From the NCBI GenBank assembly GCA_025359965.1, contig JANYDC010000141.1:1-55663 (forward strand): DNA of 55,663 bases, in the 5' to 3' direction. Within the stretch, counting starts at the first letter, position 1. Each line of letters opens with the position of its first letter. Position numbers and translations under genes: made by a program. The notes under the pieces were generated by a model that did no database searches, was not told the DNA's origin, and worked only from the letters and a program-made list of their open reading frames with translations. Origin of the DNA: Pedosphaera sp. (lineage in GTDB: Bacteria > Verrucomicrobiota > Verrucomicrobiia > Limisphaerales > SXQI01). Positions 24,891-32,421 of the stretch are shown here, piece by piece.

Positions 24891-27800
24891 GTGAATTTAG
24901 AAGAACAGAAAGTTTTGACCCACTCCGACCAGTCGGGAGCGTCGCGCAAGTGGCGTTTATTGCTGGTGGGCCTTTTGGCTCTTGTGTCGTTTTTACCGGC
25001 TCTGCTGGTGGGTTGGCGGTTGTGGATACAGGGTTGGCCTTCAGGTGAAACGGCCGGTTCGGCTGTGGAAAAGGGTGGTGATTGGTATCTTTTTGCAGCG
25101 TGTCTGGGCATGAGTTTTGCCGCTGTTGGCCTGGCGTTTCTGTACGCTCGAAGTCACCTTCGGGCGGAGTGGGCCCTAGGATGCCTGCTGGAAGCCCAAG
25201 AACTGCGCCTTAAGAGCGAGGAACGCTTTCGCATGCTGGCGGAGCACGCCGGGGAAGTCATCTTTTTTGTGGGCCTCGTGCCCAAGCCTACTCTTCAGTA
25301 CATCAGCCCTGCCATCGAGCGGGTCACGGGTTATAAATCCGAGGAAATACTTGCTGATGGCACCATTTTAAACGGGTTTATCCAGCCCGAGGCCTGGCTG
25401 GCATTTTTCAAAGAAGTTCAGGGTGCCAGCCAAAGGGTTCCTGTTCAGCGCATGACGCTCGTCCACCGTTCCGGGCACGATATTATTATTGAGGCACAAA
25501 TGTCCCCGTGGCCGGGCGGAGCCAGCGCTCCGGATGTGCTGGTGGGGATTGCCCGTGATGTGACCGACCGATCACGCGCTGAGGATGCGTTGCGTGAGAG
25601 CGAGGAACGGGTCACGCGCATCGTTGAGACTATTGCGGATGGTTTGTTGATTCTAGACAACAGCGGGGAAATTAAGTTCGCCAATCTCGCTGCCGCCCAA
25701 ATTTTGGAGGTCCCGGAACACTCAGCCGACGCCGTGGCATGGCAAAAAATGGCGGAATCCACCGGTCTGTCCGACGCACTGGTCTCCCTGGGGGGGTTGT
25801 TGTTGCAGGGAAGGGCCCGACACTCTTTTCTTTATTCGTTAAAGCTGCCTTCTGAACGATCCCTTAAACTGGCAATCAGTGTGGCGGTGCTTAGGAACCG
25901 GGCCAGCGAACCTTTGGGGCTGGTCGCCTCGCTTCGGGATGTGAGCTTGGAAAAGCAAACTGAGCAGGATTTGGTCGACAGCCAGACTCGTTTGACCCTT
26001 TGCAACGGGATTCTCCAAACCATGGCGGGCAATCCCGATTTCACCACTGTTCTAAACTATACCATTGATCAGTTGGCGGAGCATTTTGGGGCGTACCGGG
26101 TGGTTTGCGCCAAAATTCAGCCGGATGATTCCTGGGCGTCGCAAAGAGTGGCAGCTTCCTCTCAGGCCTCTTACGGCAGCCCCCACCTCGGCTCCTGGTC
26201 GCTGAGTGAATTATCATTTTATGGGGAGGATTTGAGGGACGGCAGGATGGTTCAAAGCAGCGACGTGGCAAGCGATTTCCGCTTTGCCCCGCTGCATGTT
26301 TTGCTTGCCCAAACGCGGGTGCGAGCACTTCTTGAGGTGGCTGTTGGCGCCTTGGGCAATGATATTTTAACGCTGGCTTTTCACAGTGCGGAACCACGCG
26401 AATGGACTGCCCATGAAGTGACCACTCTGCGCGAGGTGGCCCGTTATCTTGCCACGGCTTTGCGGTCGAGCGAAACGGAACAGAACCGCCGCCTTGCCGA
26501 AGCCCGGCTTGCCGCCGAAAAGGAGCAACTGACCATCACGCTCCGTTCAATCGCCGACGGTGTGGTTACGACTGATGTACACGGGCGTGTCGTGCTGATG
26601 AATGGCGTGGCTGAGAGTATTACGGGGCTTACGCAGATGCAGGCGGCCGGAAAGGATTTAGGGGAGGTCTTTAATGCCCGGCATGAGAAGACCGGGGAAT
26701 CAATTCCGCAATCACTTAGCCGGCTTCTGCGCGACGGACTTCCGCTGCCGAACCACACCGCGATTTTGGAACGCGGCGATGACACTCAACATATCCTGTC
26801 CGAGAGCGCAGCGGCCATTGTGGATGCCCGCAGCTCGGTGACCGGATTGGTCCTTGTCTTCCGCGATATTACTGACCGCCGCCGCATTGATGAGGAGCTG
26901 ATGAAGGCGACCAAGCTGGAATCGGTGGGGCTTTTGGCGGGAGGCATTGCCCACGATTTTAACAATATCATCACCATTGTTTTGGGGAATGTGTCCCTTT
27001 CCAAAATGTTGGCAGGGCCCGGCACCCAAGTGGCGGAACGGTTGTCCCAGGCTGAAGTGGGCTGCCTCCGAGCGCGTGATCTGACGCGTCAACTGCTTAC
27101 TTTTGCCAAAGGCGGGGCTCCCATCAAGAAGCTTACCTCCCTGGCGGAGCTGATCGAGGAAACCATTCGTTTTGCCCTGCGTGGAAGCAATGTATTGCTT
27201 GATTTCAAAGCGGCCCCCGGTCTTTGGGATGCCGAGGTGGATGAAGGGCAAATCAGCCAGGTAATCAACAATCTGACCATCAATGCGATTCAAGCCATGC
27301 CTGCGGGTGGTGAGCTGCGCGCGTCGATCTCCAACGCGACCATCAGCGCGGGCTCCGGGATTCCGCTGGCTGACGGGGGGTACATCAGGATTGAGCTGAG
27401 GGACGTGGGGATCGGCATCCGTCCAGAAAATCTGACCCATATTTTTGAGCCTTACTTTACGACCAAGTCCACGGGATCCGGGCTGGGACTCGCGACGAGT
27501 TATGCCATTATGCAGAAGCACGATGGGCACATCACCGTGGAGAGCAAGCCGGGTGTGGGAACCACCTTTAAAATGTACCTCCCCGCCTCCAAGAAAGCTG
27601 CTCCGGCGCGACTTGTCGAGAGCATGAAAGTGCCCGCCGGGCGCGGCAGGGTTCTGGTGATGGACGACGAGGTTTCCATCCTCGATCTGACCCGCGATGC
27701 CCTCGGGATTTTTGGCTATCAAGTGGAAACCGCGCGGGATGGCTCGGAAGCGGTAAGCCTCTACCGGGAAGCGCAAAAAGCGGGAAATCCGTTTGCCTTG

Positions 27801-28100
27801 GTGATTATGGATCTCACGGTGCCGGGTGGGTTGGGAGGTAAGGAAGCGTTGCGGGAATTAATTCGGATTGATCCCGGCGTTTGTGCGGTTGTTTCCAGCG
27901 GTTATTCCCATGATCCTGTACTCGCGAACTTTCAGGATTATGGGTTTAGCGGTGTGGTCGTTAAGCCTTACCGGGTGGATTTGCTGGGGCAGGTGGTCGC
28001 TGAAGTCATAGCGAAACACCAAGCACCCTTTAATCGTTCTACACCGAGGGGGAAAGTCGTGGAAGGCTCTCTGTCTGGAGGGACGCCGACAGCATCTTAA
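24891..28100 (+). CDS. Hybrid sensor histidine kinase with PAS, GAF, kinase and receiver domains
   Basis: About 1069 residues. Two N-terminal membrane helices (LLLVGLLALVSFLPALLVG; LFAACLGMSFAAVGLAFLY) enclose only a short periplasmic loop. Then come a PAS domain (FRMLAEHAGEVIFFVGL), a second PAS (VETIADGLLILDNSGEIKF), a GAF-like domain (FTTVLNYTIDQLAEHFGAYR) and a third PAS (LRSIADGVVTTDVHGRVVL). The H-box follows with the phospho-His in LLAGGIAHDFNNI, then a HATPase with ELRDVGIGIRPENLTHIFEP and GSGLGLA. The C-terminal receiver has the acidic pocket VMDDE, acceptor Asp in VIMDLTVPGG and Lys in VVVKPYR. The GTG at 24891 is preferred because the upstream ATG (24828) lies in a dispersed repeat. 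No separate response regulator or output domain is nearby. Its 3-prime end overlaps convergent folK by 62 bp. Confidence 0.88.
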   Translation: MNLEEQKVLTHSDQSGASRKWRLLLVGLLALVSFLPALLVGWRLWIQGWPSGETAGSAVEKGGDWYLFAACLGMSFAAVGLAFLYARSHLRAEWALGCLLEAQELRLKSEERFRMLAEHAGEVIFFVGLVPKPTLQYISPAIERVTGYKSEEILADGTILNGFIQPEAWLAFFKEVQGASQRVPVQRMTLVHRSGHDIIIEAQMSPWPGGASAPDVLVGIARDVTDRSRAEDALRESEERVTRIVETIADGLLILDNSGEIKFANLAAAQILEVPEHSADAVAWQKMAESTGLSDALVSLGGLLLQGRARHSFLYSLKLPSERSLKLAISVAVLRNRASEPLGLVASLRDVSLEKQTEQDLVDSQTRLTLCNGILQTMAGNPDFTTVLNYTIDQLAEHFGAYRVVCAKIQPDDSWASQRVAASSQASYGSPHLGSWSLSELSFYGEDLRDGRMVQSSDVASDFRFAPLHVLLAQTRVRALLEVAVGALGNDILTLAFHSAEPREWTAHEVTTLREVARYLATALRSSETEQNRRLAEARLAAEKEQLTITLRSIADGVVTTDVHGRVVLMNGVAESITGLTQMQAAGKDLGEVFNARHEKTGESIPQSLSRLLRDGLPLPNHTAILERGDDTQHILSESAAAIVDARSSVTGLVLVFRDITDRRRIDEELMKATKLESVGLLAGGIAHDFNNIITIVLGNVSLSKMLAGPGTQVAERLSQAEVGCLRARDLTRQLLTFAKGGAPIKKLTSLAELIEETIRFALRGSNVLLDFKAAPGLWDAEVDEGQISQVINNLTINAIQAMPAGGELRASISNATISAGSGIPLADGGYIRIELRDVGIGIRPENLTHIFEPYFTTKSTGSGLGLATSYAIMQKHDGHITVESKPGVGTTFKMYLPASKKAAPARLVESMKVPAGRGRVLVMDDEVSILDLTRDALGIFGYQVETARDGSEAVSLYREAQKAGNPFALVIMDLTVPGGLGGKEALRELIRIDPGVCAVVSSGYSHDPVLANFQDYGFSGVVVKPYRVDLLGQVVAEVIAKHQAPFNRSTPRGKVVEGSLSGGTPTAS

Positions 28101-28542
28101 CGGATTTGGTCTGGCCCGGCATCACGAAATCTGGCGCAAGGTCCAACAGCGGAAGCAGCACGAAACCGCGCGAAGCGGCACGAGGGTGGGGCAGAGTCAG
28201 CAGCGGAGTTTCGCGAATCTCGCTGCCGAAGGTGATCAAATCAAGGTCGAGCGGGCGGGCCTCATTGTGGATGACCTTCCTGGCGCGCCCAAAACTTTTT
28301 TCCAAGGCTTGCAGTTTTATCAGCAGACTTTCCGGGGTTTCACCCGGAAGGCTTTGGATGCGCGCCACCGCATTGATGAAGTCTGGTGATCCTGGCGGAC
28401 AATCCACCGGTGTGGAAATATAGAGTCTTGATATAGTCACTCCGTCAGAAGACACAGATGCCAGTGCGTTTGCGGCTTCGTGAATTAGAGACCGGGAATC
28501 ACCCAGGTTCGATCCCAAGGCGATGTAAGCCGGCACACTCAT
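28039..28542 (-). CDS. folK: 2-amino-4-hydroxy-6-hydroxymethyldihydropteridine pyrophosphokinase
   Basis: A 167-residue cytoplasmic enzyme that transfers pyrophosphate from ATP to 6-hydroxymethyl-7,8-dihydropterin in folate synthesis. Diagnostic are ALGSNLGD at the N-terminus, the metal-binding ARPLDLDLITFG and LPHPRAASRGFVLLPL. Length is normal for the family. It starts one base after the dapB stop, so it is the last gene of the dap operon. Its C-terminal 20 codons overlap the kinase gene on the other strand, beyond the conserved part of the enzyme. Confidence 0.92.
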   Translation of the reverse strand: MSVPAYIALGSNLGDSRSLIHEAANALASVSSDGVTISRLYISTPVDCPPGSPDFINAVARIQSLPGETPESLLIKLQALEKSFGRARKVIHNEARPLDLDLITFGSEIRETPLLTLPHPRAASRGFVLLPLLDLAPDFVMPGQTKSVKMLSASLQTESLPRLSPSV

Positions 28543-28543
28543 C

Positions 28544-29278
28544 TCACTTCAGGCCCAGCACATCCTGCATGTCGTAAACACCGGGTGACCGGCCTTGAAT
28601 CCAGGCTGCGGCGCGCAATGCGCCCATGGCGAAGGTCTCCCTGCTGGAGGCTTTGTGGGTCAGTTCGACCCGTTCGCCCTGGGCCGCAAAAATCACGGTG
28701 TGATCACCCACCACATCGCCGCCGCGCACGGAATGCATCCCGATTTCGGCGGAAGTTCTTTCACCCACTATGCCTTCGCGACCGTGCCGGATGACTTCCT
28801 TGAGCTGTGAGTTGCGCACGTCGGCCAGAATTTCGGCAAGCGTGGTGGCGGTTCCACTGGGGGCGTCTTTCTTATGGCGGTGATGCATCTCGACCACTTC
28901 CAAATCAAAGCCCGTTCCCAGGATTTCGGTGGCTTTGCGGGTGAGCCAGAACAGGGTGTTGACGCCGGTTGAATAGTTGGAAGCCCACACCATTGGGATC
29001 TTTTTGGAGGCTTCGCGGATGATCAGCTTATCAGCCTCGTGATGGCCGGTGGTGCCGATGACCAAGCCTTTGCCGTGTTTGGCGCAGAGGGTGGCAAGTG
29101 GCGCGGTGACGCTGTGAAAGCTGAAATCAATCACGACATCCGCGCCTCCCAGCAAGGGTTCGATATCGTCACCGGTGTCGGTCTCTCCAACCACGGCCAG
29201 ACCTCCAATGCGAGTGGCGCACTGGATAAGGGCCTGGCCCATCCGTCCCTTGCTGCCGTTGATGATCAATCGTGTCAT
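28544..29278 (-). CDS. dapB: 4-hydroxy-tetrahydrodipicolinate reductase
   Basis: A 244-residue enzyme of the diaminopimelate/lysine pathway, reducing the DapA product with NAD(P)H. The nucleotide loop is INGSKGRMGQA at the N-terminus, IGTTGH follows, and the substrate motif VEMHHRHKKDAPSGTA contains the catalytic His-His pair and Lys. The C-terminal part AAWIQGRSPGVYDMQDVLGL is typical. It lies 19 bp downstream of dapA in the same operon. Diaminopimelate supplies peptidoglycan cross-links and lysine. Confidence 0.95.
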   Translation of the reverse strand: MTRLIINGSKGRMGQALIQCATRIGGLAVVGETDTGDDIEPLLGGADVVIDFSFHSVTAPLATLCAKHGKGLVIGTTGHHEADKLIIREASKKIPMVWASNYSTGVNTLFWLTRKATEILGTGFDLEVVEMHHRHKKDAPSGTATTLAEILADVRNSQLKEVIRHGREGIVGERTSAEIGMHSVRGGDVVGDHTVIFAAQGERVELTHKASSRETFAMGALRAAAWIQGRSPGVYDMQDVLGLK

Positions 29279-29297
29279 GTCTCAGTTTGTTGAGCGA

Positions 29298-30182
29298 TCA
29301 AGCCTTGATCAGACCGCACTCCACCGCAGTCTTGCGGATCACTTCGCGGTTGTGAGGTTCCATGGCCACCAGAGGCAGACGGTATTCTTCTTCGATGACA
29401 CCCATCATGGTCATCACAGCCTTAACAGGGCCCGGGTTGCTTTCGATAAATAGATTGCGGAAGAGCGGGAAATAACGCTCATGCAATTTGAGCGCAGCCT
29501 TCGCTTCGCCTGCGGCGTAGAGCCGGACCATTTTTGAAACCGCAGCAGGGATTACGTTGGAGGCCACGCTGATCACGCCGTTGGCGCCGACCGACATGAA
29601 CGGAAGGGTCAGCGAATCGTCGCCGCTGAAAATGGTGAACTTCGGACCAAGCACGGCGCGCAATTGTGAGACACGGTCGGGTTGACCGCCTGCCTCTTTG
29701 ATTCCCACAATGGTCGGGAAATCCTTGGCCAAACGGCGCACGGTCTCCACACCAATCTCGATGCCGCAACGTCCTGGAATGCTGTAGAGGATGATGGGCA
29801 GCTTGGTCGCTCGGGCAATGGCTTTGAAATGCTGATACAAGCCTTCCTGAGTGGGCTTGTTGTAATAGGGGGCGACCTGCAGCGAGCCGTCCGCGCCGAC
29901 TTTCTCGGCCTCGCGGGTCAGGTACACAGCCTCCTCGGTGGAGTTGGCTCCGGTGCCCGCCAGAACTTTTACCTTGCGGGCGGTTAGTTCGACAGTCAGC
30001 GCAATCAGTTCAATGTGCTCCTCGTAGGAGAGGGTGGGGGATTCCCCGGTGGTACCCGCTGGAACCACGCCGTCCACGCCGCCTTTGATCTGGAGCTTGA
30101 TCGACTTGGCGAGGCTTACTTCATCCAATTCTCCATCCTTGAACGGTGTGACGATCGCTGTGTAGGTACCGGTGAACTTCAT
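29298..30182 (-). CDS. dapA: 4-hydroxy-tetrahydrodipicolinate synthase
   Basis: A 294-residue TIM-barrel aldolase condensing pyruvate and aspartate semialdehyde. Motifs: GTTGESPTL at residues 43-51 (pyruvate carboxylate), Tyr133 in LYSIPGRCG and the Schiff-base Lys162 in IVGIKEAGG. It matches standard DapA length and lies between dapF and dapB, so the lysine-pathway assignment is firm. Compare the divergent catabolic paralogue at 13986-14903. Confidence 0.95.
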   Translation of the reverse strand: MKFTGTYTAIVTPFKDGELDEVSLAKSIKLQIKGGVDGVVPAGTTGESPTLSYEEHIELIALTVELTARKVKVLAGTGANSTEEAVYLTREAEKVGADGSLQVAPYYNKPTQEGLYQHFKAIARATKLPIILYSIPGRCGIEIGVETVRRLAKDFPTIVGIKEAGGQPDRVSQLRAVLGPKFTIFSGDDSLTLPFMSVGANGVISVASNVIPAAVSKMVRLYAAGEAKAALKLHERYFPLFRNLFIESNPGPVKAVMTMMGVIEEEYRLPLVAMEPHNREVIRKTAVECGLIKA

Positions 30183-30242
30183 GTTAATTTTGGGTGGGAA
30201 TTGTGCCTGTATCCCGAGCTTTTGGCCAGAACGGAATCAGGC

Positions 30243-31052
30243 TCACACCTCAATCGTACCTTCAAAGGTGAAATCGGCAGGCCCATTCAGGTGAACCTGG
30301 GTGAATTGGTCGCCTTGCATTTTAAAAGAAACTTCCAATAGATCGCCACCTTGGACTTGAACCTGCACCGGCGAAGTCAGCCCATGTAATTTTGCTGCAA
30401 TCAGGGCCGAGGCTGTCACTCCTGTGCCGCAGGCCAGCGTTTCGTTTTCCACGCCGCGCTCGTAGGTGCGCACCCGGATTTGGTTGCCACCCTTGCGTTC
30501 CACGAAATTGACATTGGTGCCTTTGGGGGAGAAATGGGCATGAAAACGAATTTCGTGGCCAATCTGCTGGACCATGGCCAAATCCGCATCCTCAACGAAG
30601 AGCACCGCGTGGGGAACGCCGGTATTGTAGGAGTGAATGGTGCTGGGGCCTGAATTCAAGGAAACCGCCTCGCCCAACCTCAAACCTTTTGGGTCGGTTA
30701 AATTGACGGTGACCCGTTCGCCGTGAAAGATGGCGCCGATCACTCCGGCACCTGTCTCAAAAGAAGTGCCGCCCTGAATGCCGGTGAGCTTCTGGATATA
30801 GCGGGCAAAACAGCGCGCTCCATTGCCGCACATATCGGCATCGCTGCCGTCATTGTTGAAAAATTGCCATGCCCAGTCGGCTTTGCTGCTGGCGCAGGGA
30901 AGGAGCAGCATTAATCCGTCGGCCCCAACGCCTTTTTGGCGGTGGCAAATCTCTACCACCTGCTCGCGGGTCAGGTTGATTTTTCCCTGGCGATTGTCGA
31001 TCAGTACGAAGTCGTTGCCGGCTCCGTTCATCTTGTTGAACTGCAAATTCAT
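30243..31052 (-). CDS. dapF: Diaminopimelate epimerase
   Basis: A 269-residue enzyme converting LL- to meso-diaminopimelate. The two catalytic cysteines are in MCGNGARCFARYIQ (first half) and ETLACGTGVTAS (second half); the N-terminus FNKMNGAGNDFVLIDNR is diagnostic. It is the first gene of the dapF-dapA-dapB-folK operon, with 60 bp to dapA. No succinylase-route genes (dapD, dapC, dapE) are in the window; whether this organism uses the LL-diaminopimelate aminotransferase route cannot be told here. Confidence 0.95.
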   Translation of the reverse strand: MNLQFNKMNGAGNDFVLIDNRQGKINLTREQVVEICHRQKGVGADGLMLLLPCASSKADWAWQFFNNDGSDADMCGNGARCFARYIQKLTGIQGGTSFETGAGVIGAIFHGERVTVNLTDPKGLRLGEAVSLNSGPSTIHSYNTGVPHAVLFVEDADLAMVQQIGHEIRFHAHFSPKGTNVNFVERKGGNQIRVRTYERGVENETLACGTGVTASALIAAKLHGLTSPVQVQVQGGDLLEVSFKMQGDQFTQVHLNGPADFTFEGTIEV

Positions 31053-31497
31053 TGAACCCCCAAAATACGTGAAATAAGGAAGGGGTCAACCGCGCAGGCT
31101 GGGTTGCGGAGGGGAGGAGGGGAGGCACCACTCTCCATTTATTGGGACTTCAGGGGGAGCAGAAGCGGTAGATGCGGCTGGGATGGTTGGTCAAAGTCGG
31201 ATCGATGAAAGTGGATGAGCCACCGGAGAGGGTGTTGGTGCTGACGGAAAGCAAATGGGGAGGGCAAGGTTGTTACAGGCTTACCTTTGAGATCGATCGA
31301 CGTTGGGAGTTCAACCCTGGCAGGGTTGAAGGGGCATCCAGGGCTTGCACCCAGGGTAGGGCGCGGCCCCCAACGGCTGGGCTAAATGATAGATTCCTGT
31401 CAGGAATCCGGGGCAGGGTAGAAGTCTTGGGTGTTTGACGGCAAAAGATTGGGTAGACAAATTGTTTGGGGTGGTGCGTCCTTTGAGTGGAACCTTA
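31053..31497. other. Divergent intergenic region with palindromic repeat
   Basis: About 445 bp between dapF and the ECF sigma factor gene. The half near the sigma factor is occupied by a palindrome-rich element (31296-31420). The dapF-proximal part contains a purine-rich run (GGAGGGGAGGAGGGGAGGC near 31109-31126) but no recognisable promoter. Short frames across the region show no protein-like features. Confidence 0.45.
31296..31420. repeat. Palindrome-rich repeat element upstream of the ECF sigma gene
   Basis: Contains a perfect inverted repeat TTCAACCCT-GGC-AGGGTTGAA (31310-31330), the short palindrome ACCCAGGGT further on, and a perfect palindrome GATTCCTG-T-CAGGAATC (31392-31408). The order (AACCCTGGCAGGGTTGAA, then TTGCACCCAGGGT, then a CGCGGCCCCCAACGGCTGGG block, then ATTCCTGTCAGGAATC) is that of short dispersed palindromic repeats which I have seen in intergenic DNA of related phyla. 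That last point is from memory. Only one copy was noticed in this window. Confidence 0.55.
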
Positions 31498-32007
31498 ATG
31501 ACGCACACTGAACTTCAACGCCTTTATGACGAGCACGCTCAGGCGTTGTATGCGTTTTTATTGGGGCTGACGCGGTGTGAGGCGGACACGAAGGATTTGT
31601 TGCAGGATGTTTTTGTGCGGCTGGCGCGGTCTCCGGAGTGTTTGCAGGGCGTGGTTTCGGAGCGGGGGTATTTGATTCGGCTGGCGCATAATTTGTTCGT
31701 GGATATGGCGCGTCGACGCGGGGTCCGTGAACGGGGAGGGGAACGATTGGAGGCGGAGTTGGCTGGGTTGTTTTCCAAGGGACCGGATGAGGATTCGGCG
31801 GCTTTTCGAGAGAGTCTGGATCGAGCTTTAGGTCAATTGCCGCAAGAACAACGGGCAGTGGTGCATTTGAAATTGTGGCAAGGGCTGACATTCGAGGCAA
31901 TCGCGGAGGCACTGGATATTTCCCCCAATACGGCGGCGAGCCGGTATCGCTATGGCGTAGACAAATTGCGCGAGGTATTGCGTCCCCTTTACAGCGAGAT
32001 TCGTTGA
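31498..32007 (+). CDS. ECF-type RNA polymerase sigma factor
   Basis: A 169-residue sigma factor. Region 2 spans about residues 8-70 (LYDEHAQALYAFLLGLTR; KDLLQDVFVRLARSP; SERGYLIRLAHNLFVDMARR) and region 4 about residues 110-160 (LPQEQRAVVHLKLWQGLTF; IAEALDISPNTAASRYRYG). ATG at 31498 was preferred because the upstream extension (to 31435) has no sigma similarity. It starts a three-gene unit: a single-span protein begins 6 bp after the stop, and a large membrane protein overlaps that. The arrangement suggests a sigma/anti-sigma pair controlling itself. Confidence 0.9.
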   Translation: MTHTELQRLYDEHAQALYAFLLGLTRCEADTKDLLQDVFVRLARSPECLQGVVSERGYLIRLAHNLFVDMARRRGVRERGGERLEAELAGLFSKGPDEDSAAFRESLDRALGQLPQEQRAVVHLKLWQGLTFEAIAEALDISPNTAASRYRYGVDKLREVLRPLYSEIR

Positions 32008-32013
32008 GATTTT

Positions 32014-32421
32014 ATGAAGACCAATGATTTTGAACGCAGATTGAGCGAGCAGCCGATGAAGGCGTTGCCGCACGAGTGGCGGGCTGAGATTTTGGGCAAC
32101 GTCCAGCCCTGTGCCATAGCGACACCGACTAGGAAGCTTGGTGGGTGGCATGAATGGTTATGGCCATCGCCGGTGGCTTGGGGGGCGTTGGCGGCGATGT
32201 GGATGGCTGCGTTTTGCTTGAATGCGGTTTCGCGTGAGCCAGTCTCCCAGCGGGCGAAAGCGGATCGGCCAGTGGTGAGCTGGCAGATGGCGTTGAACCG
32301 CCAGCGGGAGTTGGAGGTGGCGTTGAGTATGTTTGACGAGCCGCCTGCACCGGTTGATCGTCCAAAATCTTTTGTCCCCAAACCCCGTAGTGAAATCTCT
32401 ACTTCTAATTCTTTGGTATGA
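32014..32421 (+). CDS. Single-span membrane protein, candidate anti-sigma factor
   Basis: A 135-residue protein with a cytoplasmic N-terminus of about 45 residues (MKTNDFERRLSEQPMKALPHEWRAEIL, shown split), one membrane segment (PVAWGALAAMWMAAFCLNAV) and a polar outer tail. No known domain is recognised. It has the topology and position of anti-sigma factors, directly downstream of the ECF gene with 6 bp spacing, but lacks the zinc (HxxxCxxC) motif of ZAS anti-sigma factors. Its stop overlaps the next start (ATGA). The function is inferred from position only. Confidence 0.65.
   Translation: MKTNDFERRLSEQPMKALPHEWRAEILGNVQPCAIATPTRKLGGWHEWLWPSPVAWGALAAMWMAAFCLNAVSREPVSQRAKADRPVVSWQMALNRQRELEVALSMFDEPPAPVDRPKSFVPKPRSEISTSNSLV

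Noticed and set aside
26712..27776. Long open frame (354 codons) on the minus strand
   Set aside because: Lies fully antisense to the kinase region of the hybrid histidine kinase; composition (His/Arg/Gly-rich) and absence of any motif show it to be a shadow.
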